NCBI RefSeq assembly: GCF_007725405.1
Contig: NZ_CP042163.1
Location: 2,294,001 to 2,358,000, forward strand
Direction: 5' to 3'
From: Shouchella miscanthi
GTDB lineage: Bacteria; Bacillota; Bacilli; Bacillales; Bacillaceae_D
Length of the DNA stretch: 64,000 nt
In this document: positions 18,723-27,747 of the stretch, one piece after another
Layout: each line of letters begins with the position of its first letter
How positions within the stretch are numbered: the stretch's first letter is position 1
Notes under the pieces: generated by a model
Seen by the model: the letters and a program-made list of their open reading frames with translations, nothing else
Told to the model about the DNA's origin: nothing
The model's database searches: none
Program-made: the position numbers and the translations under genes

Positions 18723-19406
18723 TTAGTCCATCTGACTCTTCTCATTTTCATTGAGCTTGTTCGCTTTTTTGATTTTCCATATTGCCAATAACCAAAGACC
18801 AACCATAAAAGGAATCATTAAAAGTAAAAAATAATGTCCAAAATCCATTAAAATATAGTCATAGCTTCCGTGTAAGATCATCGGAAAAACAGCTGCTAAT
18901 ACTAGAAATAGACGCCTTTTAGATCGATGGTATTTTGCCCTTCCAATATAGTAGCCCATCACAATGCCATACACTGCATGAGCAGTCGTTGGTAATAAGG
19001 TACGGGGAAGAACATGATCAAATCCGTAAGCAATCATATATAAGCTGTTTTCAACTGTTGCAAATCCAAGTGACAGCGCTACACCAAAAACAATTCCATC
19101 AAGAGGTTGTCTTAATTGACCGTGTTGATAAGCAAAAATGAACAACATCAGCCATTTTAACCCTTCTTCAATCAATCCGTAAAGCAAAAAAGCTTTTATT
19201 AACGGTTCCGTTATCATTTCTTCTTCCGTTAACGCAAATTGAATGACCGATATCGGAAGAACGAGGAGAGCGCCAATAATAAAAATTCGCAGAACTAAAA
19301 ACATAGCCCCTCGGCTAAAAGAATCACGCAAGTAAACATAGGAGAACAACGCCATGGCTGGTGCCAGAGCCGCAATAACAAAAGAAATCAAGGTTTGTCG
19401 ACCCAC
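18723..19406 (-). CDS. prsW: Intramembrane protease PrsW (site-1 protease for anti-sigma RsiW)
   Basis: PrsW cleaves RsiW in response to envelope stress such as antimicrobial peptides, releasing sigma-W. The 227-residue protein has about seven or eight membrane helices with the glutamate motif IEEGLKW (about 79-85), SLGFATVENSLY and a C-terminal HGSYDY segment, all in the order seen in B. subtilis PrsW. The start GTG at 19406 has only a weak ribosome site. In B. subtilis prsW follows sleB-ypeB; here the methionine operon separates them. Confidence 0.92.
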   Translation of the reverse strand: MGRQTLISFVIAALAPAMALFSYVYLRDSFSRGAMFLVLRIFIIGALLVLPISVIQFALTEEEMITEPLIKAFLLYGLIEEGLKWLMLFIFAYQHGQLRQPLDGIVFGVALSLGFATVENSLYMIAYGFDHVLPRTLLPTTAHAVYGIVMGYYIGRAKYHRSKRRLFLVLAAVFPMILHGSYDYILMDFGHYFLLLMIPFMVGLWLLAIWKIKKANKLNENEKSQMD

Positions 19407-19476
19407 TCTCTAAAAAGGAAGTCCACTAATTACTCACAGTATACGCTTCACACTGATGAGACTCAAGTAACATCCC

Positions 19477-20436
19477 TTATGAAAAACCAAGCATAACATC
19501 TTTCTTTGCGGCTGTTAACACGAGGGTTTTGACCCGTGCTTTTTTACTATCGTAATCTGAGCCTAAAACAACACCTAGTTGCTCAAGATGATGTGCACTT
19601 CCTTTATAGTCATACGTTGGATATACTTTTCCTTCTTCCGATGACGTTGTTAATATAATCGGTTTTCCCATACGAAGCGCCTCTTCAATCGGTGCCACTA
19701 ATTGTGGGGGCACTTGTCCACGTCCTACCGCTTCCAATACAAGCCCATCAACCGTTTCAATGAGAGCTCGTAACGTTTTCTCAGACATACCTAAATAAAT
19801 TTTCGCAATACCGATCTCTTTGAAACGAGGTTCCGTTAATTCATACATTTCCCGACGAATTGGTTTTTGATACGTAAAAATAACATCATTGTCAATAATC
19901 CCTAAATATCCAAAGCCAAATGCGTTAAAACCTTGAATATTTGATGCATGCTCCTTTTTCACATAACGAGCAGAAAAAATGCGCTCATTAAAGACAACAA
20001 CACAACCTGTCCCTTTCAAATCTGGTTCACATGCCGCATAGATCGCATGTCGTAGATTCATAAAAGCATCACTACCTGTATCTTCTGGTCCTCGCTGCGA
20101 ACCTGTTACAACAACTGGTCTTTCATCTGTATTCGTTAAATCTAAATAATAAGCTGTTTCCTCTAATGTATCTGTACCATGTGTTACAACGACCCCATCA
20201 ACATCTTTCGATTGAAACGCTTGTTTGATTTCTGTTGCAAGTATATGCCAATCCTCTGGAACAAGGTGCACACTTGGTTTTTGCAAAACAGAGCGAACCG
20301 TTACATGGATATCCGTTGGCAAGCCACATAGCTCCGCAAGCTCTTCCCCTGTTAATTCACCTGCCACTAGCTTACCATTTTCACCAGTTGTGCTTGCAAT
20401 TGTTCCACCTGTAGTTAAAAGTACGACGTGCCTCAC
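19477..20436 (-). CDS. L-asparaginase family protein, no signal peptide
   Basis: Asparaginases hydrolyse asparagine to aspartate and ammonia. The 319-residue protein shows both catalytic threonine motifs, LLTTGGTIAS (7-16) and VVTHGTDTLEET (about 87-98), plus the lysine in the C-terminal half. It lacks a secretion signal, so it should act in the cytoplasm, although the central TGSQRGPEDTGSDA segment resembles secreted type II enzymes. It overlaps ypdA by 4 bases and is therefore translated from the ypdA mRNA. Whether it corresponds to B. subtilis AnsA or AnsZ cannot be settled here. Confidence 0.88.
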   Translation of the reverse strand: MRHVVLLTTGGTIASTTGENGKLVAGELTGEELAELCGLPTDIHVTVRSVLQKPSVHLVPEDWHILATEIKQAFQSKDVDGVVVTHGTDTLEETAYYLDLTNTDERPVVVTGSQRGPEDTGSDAFMNLRHAIYAACEPDLKGTGCVVVFNERIFSARYVKKEHASNIQGFNAFGFGYLGIIDNDVIFTYQKPIRREMYELTEPRFKEIGIAKIYLGMSEKTLRALIETVDGLVLEAVGRGQVPPQLVAPIEEALRMGKPIILTTSSEEGKVYPTYDYKGSAHHLEQLGVVLGSDYDSKKARVKTLVLTAAKKDVMLGFS

Positions 20437-21407
20437 TGCATTTCCTCCATTTTCTGTTTTTGGATAATAGCGGCAGCAATCTGCTTCCCATGCTCTCTTC
20501 CATTTTCAATAAAGATTTCATTAGCGTTATTCCCTGCTGCTATAACACCCGCTATAAATAAATGGGCAACGTTTGTTTCCATTGTTTCGCTTTGAAAGCT
20601 CGGGCGACCTGTTGCTTCATCTACTTCCACACCCATACTTCGAATGAATGAATGATCTGGATGGTAGCCTGTCATGGCAAAAACAAAGTCTGCCTTGGCG
20701 TGGTTTTCTTGTCCATCCTGTTTATAGTGAACGGCCTTTTCCGTAATCTTTGTAATATGCGCACCAAACTCTAGTTGAATACGCCCATTATTAACGAGAG
20801 AAATCACTTCAGGCAGAATCCACGGCTTCACGCTTTTCGAATAATCATCACCACGGTAAAGCAATGTAACACGAGCACCTGCTTTTTCAAGCTCTAACGC
20901 TGCATCCACAGCCGAGTTCTTCCCACCGATAACAACAACGTCATGATCAAAAAAAGGATGAGCTTCCTTAAAATAATGCATCACATGCTCACTTGCTTCC
21001 CCTGGAACGTTCATATAATTAGGTGAATCATAGTAACCAGTAGCCACAACCACATTCCGAGCTTTATACAGTTGTTTCGTTGTTTTTACAGTAAACACGT
21101 TGTTCTGTTTTGATACATCTAGCACTTCCTCATATGCATGGACGTTTACTTTTTTACGCTTAGCAACCATTCGGTAATACACAAGCGCTTGGTTCCGTCT
21201 CGGTTTCCGTTCTTCTGTAATAAAAGGCACCTCTCCAATTTCCAATCGTTCACTCGTACTGAAAAAGGTTTGGTGCGTTGGATACCGATAAATGGCATTC
21301 ACAATATTCTCTTTTTCAATGATTAAAGAGGACAAGCCTTTTTTATCACACTCAATTGCCGCTGATAAACCACATGGCCCTGCTCCAAAGATTATTACAT
21401 CGTACAT
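20433..21407 (-). CDS. ypdA: Bacillithiol disulfide reductase YpdA
   Basis: YpdA is a flavoprotein of the thioredoxin-reductase fold that reduces oxidised bacillithiol with NADPH. Residues 6-17 form the FAD-binding IFGAGPCGLSAA; the NADPH-binding part is VVVIGGKNSAVDAA (about 157-170); a C-terminal HLFIAGVIAAGNNANEIF closes the FAD site. The Cys in GAGPCG is conserved in the family. The length of 324 is typical. It sits between gudB and prsW as in B. subtilis. Confidence 0.92.
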   Translation of the reverse strand: MYDVIIFGAGPCGLSAAIECDKKGLSSLIIEKENIVNAIYRYPTHQTFFSTSERLEIGEVPFITEERKPRRNQALVYYRMVAKRKKVNVHAYEEVLDVSKQNNVFTVKTTKQLYKARNVVVATGYYDSPNYMNVPGEASEHVMHYFKEAHPFFDHDVVVIGGKNSAVDAALELEKAGARVTLLYRGDDYSKSVKPWILPEVISLVNNGRIQLEFGAHITKITEKAVHYKQDGQENHAKADFVFAMTGYHPDHSFIRSMGVEVDEATGRPSFQSETMETNVAHLFIAGVIAAGNNANEIFIENGREHGKQIAAAIIQKQKMEEMQ

Positions 21408-21443
21408 ACACTAATCAACCTCTTTTCAACGCTCATTCATAAC

Positions 21444-21480
21444 CAAAACCCCTGTGCGCAAAAAAACGATCACAAGGGTC
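21444..21480 (-). terminator. Terminator after gudB
   Basis: Minus-strand ACCCTTGTG and CACAGGGGT pair over 9 bp with a 14-base loop, followed by a short T run. It lies between gudB and ypdA. Confidence 0.6.
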
Positions 21481-21502
21481 CTCACATGAAAAGTATATCA
21501 AA

Positions 21503-22765
21503 TTAAACCCAACCACGAAAACGAGATGCTTCTGCCATTCGGCGGACACCTACCATATATGCAGCTAAACGCATATCCACTTTGCGCCTTTTCGCTAATT
21601 GATAAATATGGTCAAAGGCTTCAACTAGTACGGTTTGAAGTTTTCCTTCGACTTCTTCTGCCGACCAATAAAAACCTTGATTGTTCTGCACCCACTCAAA
21701 GTAAGAAACCGTTACCCCTCCTGCACTAGCTAGAACATCAGGAACAAGAAGAATGCCACGTTCCGATAAAATTTTCGTTGCTTCTAAGGTTGTTGGACCA
21801 TTCGCAGCTTCCACAACAATTGATGCTTTAATGTTTCCAGCGTTGCGAGCTGTGATTTGGTTTTCAATTGCAGCAGGCACTAAAATATCGCATTCCATTT
21901 CGAGCAATTCTTCATTCGTAATGGTGTCTTTAAACAGCTTGGTCACTGTTCCAAAACTATCTCGTCGATCAAGTAAATAGTCAATATCAAGTCCTTCTGA
22001 ATCATACAGAGCTCCATATGCATCCGCAATACCCACAACTAATGCGCCTGCATCAGACATGAATTTCGCTAAAAAGCTCCCCGCATTTCCAAAACCTTGA
22101 ATGATGACTTTTGCTCCGTCCATATCAATACCTTGTTTTTTTGCTGCTTCATTTACACAAATGGTTACGCCTTTAGCAGTAGCAGATTCTCTTCCGTGCG
22201 AACCACCAAGTACAAGTGGTTTCCCAGTAATAAATCCTGGTGAATCAAACTCGCGAATGCGACTATATTCATCAAGCATCCAAGCCATAATTTGAGAATT
22301 CGTAAACACATCTGGGGCGGGAATATCCTTCGTCGGGCCAACAATTTGACTAATCGCACGTACATAACCTCTGCTTAGTCGCTCTACTTCCCGAAAAGAC
22401 ATCGTTCTAGGGTCACAAACAATGCCTCCCTTTCCTCCCCCATACGGCAGATTAACAATACCTGCTTTTAGACTCATCCAAATCGATAGTGCTTTCACTT
22501 CTTTTTCCGTTACATCAGGGTGGAAGCGAACGCCTCCCTTTGTTGGACCCACAGAGTCATTATGCTGGGCACGATAACCTGTAAAGATTTTGGTCGATCC
22601 GTCATCCATTCTTACTGGAATACGAACCGTCATCATACGCATCGGCTCTTTTAATAATTCATACATTTCTTCCGGATAGCCTAATTTACTTAACGCAGTA
22701 TGTATAATGGATTGAGTTGACGCAAGAACATCATTCGTACCTGTTCGATTCGCGCTTTCGTCCAT
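21503..22765 (-). CDS. gudB: NAD-specific glutamate dehydrogenase
   Basis: GudB converts glutamate to 2-oxoglutarate and ammonia. The 420-residue enzyme carries PTKGGVRFHP, the catalytic lysine segment NLPYGGGKGGIVCDP, GPTKDIPAPDVFT and the Rossmann GFGNAGSFLAKF. Similarity to B. subtilis GudB extends to the last residues (AEASRFRGWV). The start is taken as ATG 22765, with GAGGTG 9 bases upstream and an N-terminus of family length; an upstream ATG at 22801 lacks a ribosome site. Synteny with ypdA favours gudB over rocG. Confidence 0.92.
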   Translation of the reverse strand: MDESANRTGTNDVLASTQSIIHTALSKLGYPEEMYELLKEPMRMMTVRIPVRMDDGSTKIFTGYRAQHNDSVGPTKGGVRFHPDVTEKEVKALSIWMSLKAGIVNLPYGGGKGGIVCDPRTMSFREVERLSRGYVRAISQIVGPTKDIPAPDVFTNSQIMAWMLDEYSRIREFDSPGFITGKPLVLGGSHGRESATAKGVTICVNEAAKKQGIDMDGAKVIIQGFGNAGSFLAKFMSDAGALVVGIADAYGALYDSEGLDIDYLLDRRDSFGTVTKLFKDTITNEELLEMECDILVPAAIENQITARNAGNIKASIVVEAANGPTTLEATKILSERGILLVPDVLASAGGVTVSYFEWVQNNQGFYWSAEEVEGKLQTVLVEAFDHIYQLAKRRKVDMRLAAYMVGVRRMAEASRFRGWV

Positions 22766-22965
22766 TGATTCTGTCACCTCACGGAATTTTCCTTTTTTCA
22801 TTCAACACTTCTAATGATAATGAAACAAGGCAGGGAATGCCACCCTTATTTTGTCCAATTTATCATTGGTGTAAATCTTTCTATCTGTATTCCACATTTC
22901 AACCTTCTTAATCATCGTCAGTAGCGTTCCTATTTACTTACCATTTTCCTAAAAAAAGCTGTCGA

Positions 22966-23592
22966 TCATTCATCATCATGAACAAAGTGATACGCCTGTT
23001 CATCAAGAATAAATACACCTTCTGGAATATCCGGATTAATCTTAAAATAACTTGCTTCAAGCCCAATTTGTTCTCCATTAATATGTTCCGTTTGCTTTAA
23101 TACAACAAGAGATTGTTTATCAACCCAAAGTTCGTATTCTAAGACGTCATCCTGATAAAACTCGACGTGAAAGACGTTTCGTTTTAACAGCTTATTTTTT
23201 TTACTTTCACTAAAGCGAATGTCATGTGTCGAGGAAAGGTAATCAATCTCATTAACTAAATAGTTTCGACCAGTTGAGATAAGTCCTTCTCGTTCATATT
23301 CGTACACTTCATTTGTTTGGTGATCAACCTCAAACAATTTTTGACCATCATAAAGCTCTGAATAGAGTAAGGAATCGTTAATATACGAATCCACTCGCTG
23401 CCTCGCCTCACTTTCAGCGAAAACATGCATCTTCCATCCTTCCTCATCTTCTAAGACTAGTTCAAATGGTAGAAATTCACTTTCCTGATTGAACGCTTCC
23501 TCTAATAAGGCGTTTGCATCCATTGATGTATAAAAACACCCTCCCATTAATAAAAGCATTGCTACGCCCCACGCAATATACCGTCTTTTCAC
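22966..23592 (-). CDS. Lipoprotein of a two-component system operon
   Basis: This 208-residue precursor has a lipobox LLMGGC (Cys19) after a short signal. The mature part contains WKMHVFAESEARQRVD, a central block beginning YELWVDKQSLVVLKQTEH, and a C-terminal LDEQAYHFV, which resembles the LolA-like fold of lipoprotein-carrier or sporulation lipoproteins. It overlaps the sensor kinase stop by 4 bases, so it is the third gene of the regulator-kinase operon. A role as an accessory sensor subunit on the outer face is an inference. Confidence 0.7.
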   Translation of the reverse strand: MKRRYIAWGVAMLLLMGGCFYTSMDANALLEEAFNQESEFLPFELVLEDEEGWKMHVFAESEARQRVDSYINDSLLYSELYDGQKLFEVDHQTNEVYEYEREGLISTGRNYLVNEIDYLSSTHDIRFSESKKNKLLKRNVFHVEFYQDDVLEYELWVDKQSLVVLKQTEHINGEQIGLEASYFKINPDIPEGVFILDEQAYHFVHDDE

Positions 23593-25037
23593 TCTATCCC
23601 CCCTGTTACGTTACGATGTGCTAATGGAAGCATAAAATAAAATGTGCTTCCTTTCTCTAACGATGATTGAAGCCCCATTTTTCCACCATGTTTTTGAATA
23701 AGCTCTCGACAAATGGCGAGCCCTAAGCCAACACCACTTTCATTTGACTGATTTCGCGCTTTTTCTACCTGATAAAAAGAATCAAATACATGAGCCTGCT
23801 CTTCAGGTGAAATGCCTTTACCTGTGTCTTTGACAACAAAATAAACATGCGCTTCTTCGTGCTCTATGGAGTGAGTAGCGAGCTTTTTTGCCTGTGTTGT
23901 AGCAAGTAACGAAATACTGCCGCCTTCTGGTGTATAGTGAACTGCATTAGCAACAAGATTATCTACGACTTGTATTAACCGATCAACATCAACATAAAGT
24001 TCTGCATCGGCACAATCGATGGCAATTGTAAAATGATGGGTTTTCCACTGATCTTTATAGCCGTCAAAAAGCGTATCGGCAAGCTCCTCTGCATCAACTT
24101 GCTGCAAATCCAACAAAAAACTTGTTGCGCGGATTTGGGAGTACATTAATAAGTCAGCGATTAATCGCTGCATATAGCGAGTTTTCGCTAAAATAACAGA
24201 CGCATACTCATCTTTCTTATCGTCACTTTCTATTAGCCCTTCAGCATAAGCACGGATAGAAGTTAGTGGCGTACGTAAATCATGAGAAATGGAAGCGATA
24301 AGTTTTTGCCGATTTCCTTCAACCCGCTGTTTCTCTCGTTCGGTTTCGACTAATTGAGCAGTCATAATGGCAAAGTCATCAAGCAATACTCCAACTTCCG
24401 TTCGCCTATGTGTGGATCCATGAAGCTTAACCTCTCTTTTGCCATCACCAATATGCTGCATCTGCTCTTTCATCCACGTAAAAGGCACAAGCATATTTCG
24501 CTTAAACCAGTGTTGAACGATGTAAAATGTAATGGCGCTACTACACCCAAAAAATAAGAACGTTAACAGGTAGATTAACGAAGCATCTTGTTGAATATCA
24601 CCTTGATGAAAGCGAATTTCATAATACCCTGTCAATGTATCTTCAAAGAAAAGCGGTTCCTTGTAGATAAAGGTACCATCACGTGTTTGAAGTTCATAGA
24701 GGTTGCTCATCATATCAGCTGGGCTTAAATAAGACGCAAACAGTCCAGGCTCCGATTGGGAAACAAGCTTCCGCTGCGCAGAATAAAGAGCAATATCCGC
24801 AACTTCACCATGATAGTGCTGTGTTTGCATCAAAACTGCTTCAGGATCTGTCTTAATTGCTTCCGCCTGTCTAGCAAGACCGCTGCCGATTGCTTTTGCT
24901 TTTGAAATCGCTTCAACATAAAGCTCACTTTGCCCCTGAACCGCTCGATTAACTTGTATGCTAAATAAACTAGTTGTTATAAAGGGAACAATTGCCGTAA
25001 GAATTAATAGTAAATTTAATTGACCGCGGAGCTTCAT
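23589..25037 (-). CDS. Sensor histidine kinase, HAMP/HisKA/HATPase type
   Basis: A 482-residue membrane kinase: TM1 near residues 7-27, an extracellular domain of about 125 residues, TM2 near 154-177, a HAMP linker (MKEQMQHIGDGKREV), the phosphoacceptor motif SISHDLRTPLTS and the ATP-binding N box NLVANAVHYT with DTGKGISPEEQ and GVGLGLAIC. I place the start at the ATG at 25037, which overlaps the regulator stop as ATGA; a TTG at 25076 would add 13 residues. It is paired with the upstream response regulator. The stimulus cannot be inferred. Confidence 0.88.
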   Translation of the reverse strand: MKLRGQLNLLLILTAIVPFITTSLFSIQVNRAVQGQSELYVEAISKAKAIGSGLARQAEAIKTDPEAVLMQTQHYHGEVADIALYSAQRKLVSQSEPGLFASYLSPADMMSNLYELQTRDGTFIYKEPLFFEDTLTGYYEIRFHQGDIQQDASLIYLLTFLFFGCSSAITFYIVQHWFKRNMLVPFTWMKEQMQHIGDGKREVKLHGSTHRRTEVGVLLDDFAIMTAQLVETEREKQRVEGNRQKLIASISHDLRTPLTSIRAYAEGLIESDDKKDEYASVILAKTRYMQRLIADLLMYSQIRATSFLLDLQQVDAEELADTLFDGYKDQWKTHHFTIAIDCADAELYVDVDRLIQVVDNLVANAVHYTPEGGSISLLATTQAKKLATHSIEHEEAHVYFVVKDTGKGISPEEQAHVFDSFYQVEKARNQSNESGVGLGLAICRELIQKHGGKMGLQSSLEKGSTFYFMLPLAHRNVTGGIE

Positions 25038-25723
25038 GCGCCGGGTGTGGCGATAAACTTGTAACCAATGCCCCAAACCGTTTCAATAAAACGCGGTGCT
25101 TTTTTTCGATCATTTAGCTTATCTCGTAAATTTTTAATATGTACCGTTACAGTGCGGCTATCAAATCCATCACTGTTCCAAATTTGATTATACAATTCCT
25201 CTTTCGTAAATACTGTCCCTCTATTTTCCGCTAGAAATAAAAATAACTGATATTCTTTCGCCGTTAACACCAGTGGTTGATCTTGAATGGTCAGCTGTCT
25301 TCCTCTTCGATCCACTTTCACCTCATGAAACTGAAGCTCATTCTCTTCTTGAAACGATTGAACTGGGACGTGTCGACGTAATTGAACTTTTACACGAGCT
25401 ACTAGCTCAGATGGACTAAATGGTTTTGTTACATAATCGTCAGCGCCAATTTCTAAACTTTGTATTTTGTCTACATCTGTTTGCTTTGCACTGACAACAA
25501 TAATCGGTATATTTGAAAATGTTCGTGCTTCTTTGCATAAAGAAAATCCATCTTTTTTTGGTAGCATTAAATCAATGATCGCTACTTTATATGCATGCTC
25601 TTTTAGCTTTTGTAACCCCGTCTCTCCATCTTCACACCATGTTACGTACAAATTTTCTTTCTTTAAATAATCTGTAATAATTGTGGCAATTGCTTTATCG
25701 TCTTCCACTAAAAGCACATCCAT
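25034..25723 (-). CDS. OmpR-family response regulator
   Basis: A 229-residue two-domain regulator. The receiver has acidic residues EDD (7-9), the phosphorylation Asp in IIDLMLPKKDG (about 51), the Thr/Ser of VVSAKQ, and Lys in YVTKPFSPSE. The C-terminal winged helix ends VWGIGYKF, typical of OmpR/PhoB. It is the first gene of a three-gene operon with the kinase and lipoprotein. Target genes are unknown. Confidence 0.92.
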   Translation of the reverse strand: MDVLLVEDDKAIATIITDYLKKENLYVTWCEDGETGLQKLKEHAYKVAIIDLMLPKKDGFSLCKEARTFSNIPIIVVSAKQTDVDKIQSLEIGADDYVTKPFSPSELVARVKVQLRRHVPVQSFQEENELQFHEVKVDRRGRQLTIQDQPLVLTAKEYQLFLFLAENRGTVFTKEELYNQIWNSDGFDSRTVTVHIKNLRDKLNDRKKAPRFIETVWGIGYKFIATPGA

Positions 25724-25828
25724 AGTCCCACCCCATGTGCAATTTTTAATTCTATTTTACCAAATTTCAGCAATGAAATATAGATCTTTTCCAGTATTTC
25801 ACCTATTCATCAAGGAATCCCAGCCATA

Positions 25829-25863
25829 GAAAAAGCTCGTAGACTATATCGTCGACAAGCTTT
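25829..25863 (-). terminator. Terminator after mecB
   Basis: Minus-strand AAAGCTTGTCGAC and GTCTACGAGCTTT form a 13-bp stem with mismatches, followed by a T-rich stretch. It lies just past the mecB stop. Confidence 0.6.
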
Positions 25864-25877
25864 ACAATGTTTTTATT

Positions 25878-26480
25878 TTAGTTCGCTGGGTAAAAAGTTT
25901 GGAATAAATACGCAATCGTATTCGCTTCAATTAGTTTCTTACCGTACTCAGCAATACGATGAAATGAAATCGTAGCAGGACTTCCAAACTCAGACAATAT
26001 GGCCACTAAAGCATCTTCATTTATTTGTTCTAGGTCGTCGTCGGATAGCTTTAGAAAAAAACGATTTTCATAAGAATAAAGTTCTCCTCCACCCATGTCG
26101 ATTGCTTTTAAACGCGGTATTAGGCCAACAACATCTTCGAATGATTTAAACTCATAAAATACATCATCAATTTCGTCTAATGTTAACTGCATTTCGATAA
26201 AGCCATCTTCATAATCATCTGTATCATAATCATCCGACTGTGTCCCTTTTGTGACAATAAAGACCATGCCTTGTGCTGGCATAGCGAATACTTCAACTGC
26301 AATCGGACCATCTACTTTAAAACCTAATTCATCATCTGCTTCAAGCATCATATCACGAAATAAGTCATGTACTTTCGGTACATCTTGCCATAAATCTTCT
26401 TTCGTAATTCCTCGTTCTTCCATATCATCAAAGGTTAAGAAAACCTTAAACTTATCAATCGCCAAACGCTCTAATCGCAT
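25878..26480 (-). CDS. mecB: ClpC adaptor of the MecA family (YpbH/MecB)
   Basis: MecA-type adaptors bring substrates to the ClpCP protease and activate ClpC. The 200-residue protein has the N-terminal MRLERLAIDKFKVFLTFDDMEERGI substrate-binding module, a short acidic linker (DDYDTDDYEDG, about 86-96) and the C-terminal ClpC-binding module (VFYEFKSFEDVV through YGKKLIEANTIAYL). Position downstream of the MerR gene and near gudB matches B. subtilis ypbH rather than mecA. AAGGAGG lies 7 bases before the ATG. Confidence 0.85.
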   Translation of the reverse strand: MRLERLAIDKFKVFLTFDDMEERGITKEDLWQDVPKVHDLFRDMMLEADDELGFKVDGPIAVEVFAMPAQGMVFIVTKGTQSDDYDTDDYEDGFIEMQLTLDEIDDVFYEFKSFEDVVGLIPRLKAIDMGGGELYSYENRFFLKLSDDDLEQINEDALVAILSEFGSPATISFHRIAEYGKKLIEANTIAYLFQTFYPAN

Positions 26481-26582
26481 CCCTATACCTCCTTATGACC
26501 AGGCTATCCCATCTCAAACATTTATACGATACTTTATGTTTGCATGCATTAGATGGTTCAACGTTTTTATCTAAAATCAAAT

Positions 26583-27479
26583 CTAATTCATATGCTCTAG
26601 CCATAATTCCCAATCTGCTCTTGATTTTCCAACAAAGAGATCAGCATGATGCTTCTTTTGATCATCCGTTAAACCGTTAAATGCGTCCCCAATAATACCA
26701 CTTTTTTTAATAAATGACTTTTCAGCTACATAGCGCACATGATTAGCAGCTTGCTCAAAATGCACCCTATCCATAGAAGAAATAATCATCAGTTCAGGCT
26801 GAATTTGTTCCATTACTAATTCAACATCTTCTAGTGGAATCCCTGCATCTAAACAAATCACATCCATGCCTTTCCGCTTTAAATAAAATGAAAAAACGCG
26901 TAGTAAAATGGAATAGGAATCGCCTTGATATGAAAACAATAACGCCTTAGGCATTAAGTTGTTTTTTGGAATACTTAGCATGACATTTTTCACTTTTGCG
27001 CCGAGTATTTGAAACATATATTGCTTATGAATGTTAGTCATAGACGGCTGCTTGTCCATTTCTTCTAACTGTTTTTCCACTTGCATAAACAAATCAATGG
27101 TTACTCGGTCTATAGAATACATGCTATAGGCTTGATTTAAAACCGCCTGCGCACGCTCTTCATCAAAGCAAAGAAGCGCATCGGCAATTTCTCTCGCTAT
27201 TTGAGCAATGTAATGGTGACCTTCTGATACATTTTCTTCATAAGTTCCTTTACGCTCTAACGATTCCACCGCTTGTTTAATCGTAAAACCTTCGTTCACT
27301 CTTTCAATAAGCGTCTGAAGCTTTAATACTTGTTCTTCGCTATACAAACGATGACCACTTTCATTACGAAAAGGGGCTACAACATGATAGCGACGTTCCC
27401 AAGCTCTTAATGTACCAGGTCTAATCCCGAGCTTCTTTGACACAGCCTTTATATTATAATTCCCTTCTTTAAAGGTCAT
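26583..27479 (-). CDS. MerR-family regulator with a degenerate B12-binding-like domain
   Basis: The 298-residue protein begins with a MerR winged helix (NYNIKAVSKKLGIRPGTLRAWERRY), then a helical bundle (about 80-165) and a Rossmann-like domain (about 175-290) in the same order as the B12 photoreceptor/regulator CarH and LitR. The usual DxHxxG cobalamin motif is replaced by DSYSIL in FSYQGDSYSILLRVF, so the ligand His is absent, and the Trp/Glu-His pattern of the bundle is only partly kept (one His, in NIHKQ). It may bind another ligand or none. The start is ATG 27479, with AAGGAG 10 bases upstream. Confidence 0.82.
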   Translation of the reverse strand: MTFKEGNYNIKAVSKKLGIRPGTLRAWERRYHVVAPFRNESGHRLYSEEQVLKLQTLIERVNEGFTIKQAVESLERKGTYEENVSEGHHYIAQIAREIADALLCFDEERAQAVLNQAYSMYSIDRVTIDLFMQVEKQLEEMDKQPSMTNIHKQYMFQILGAKVKNVMLSIPKNNLMPKALLFSYQGDSYSILLRVFSFYLKRKGMDVICLDAGIPLEDVELVMEQIQPELMIISSMDRVHFEQAANHVRYVAEKSFIKKSGIIGDAFNGLTDDQKKHHADLFVGKSRADWELWLEHMN

Positions 27480-27708
27480 ATCCAATTCGCTCCTTACCAA
27501 TTCAACCAGCTGCCTGTTTCGTTATTCGACTGTTTGCTAATGTTCAATTCTTATATCCTTTTTTTCATTAGGTTAATCATTTTATGAAAATCTTTTCGTT
27601 ATTAAAAGGTATAGCAGTATCATACCACACTCTATTCAAACCACGCACATATGCGATTTAGTCGTCATGTGAAGATACAAATGCGGCGACTCCCTAATAA
27701 ATATGCAC

Positions 27709-27740
27709 AAAAAAAGCAGATCCTCTAAGATCTGCTTTTT
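27709..27740 (-). terminator. Terminator after the M20 amidohydrolase gene
   Basis: AAAAAGCAGATC (27711-27722) and GATCTGCTTTTT (27729-27740) form a perfect 12-bp stem with a 6-base loop, placed just past the amidohydrolase stop on the minus strand. Confidence 0.85.
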
Positions 27741-27747
27741 GATCTGT

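Noticed and set aside
21503-22765. Inactivating duplication in gudB as found in laboratory B. subtilis 168
   Set aside because: The frame is intact and the conserved motifs run without a repeated tripeptide, so the enzyme should be active.
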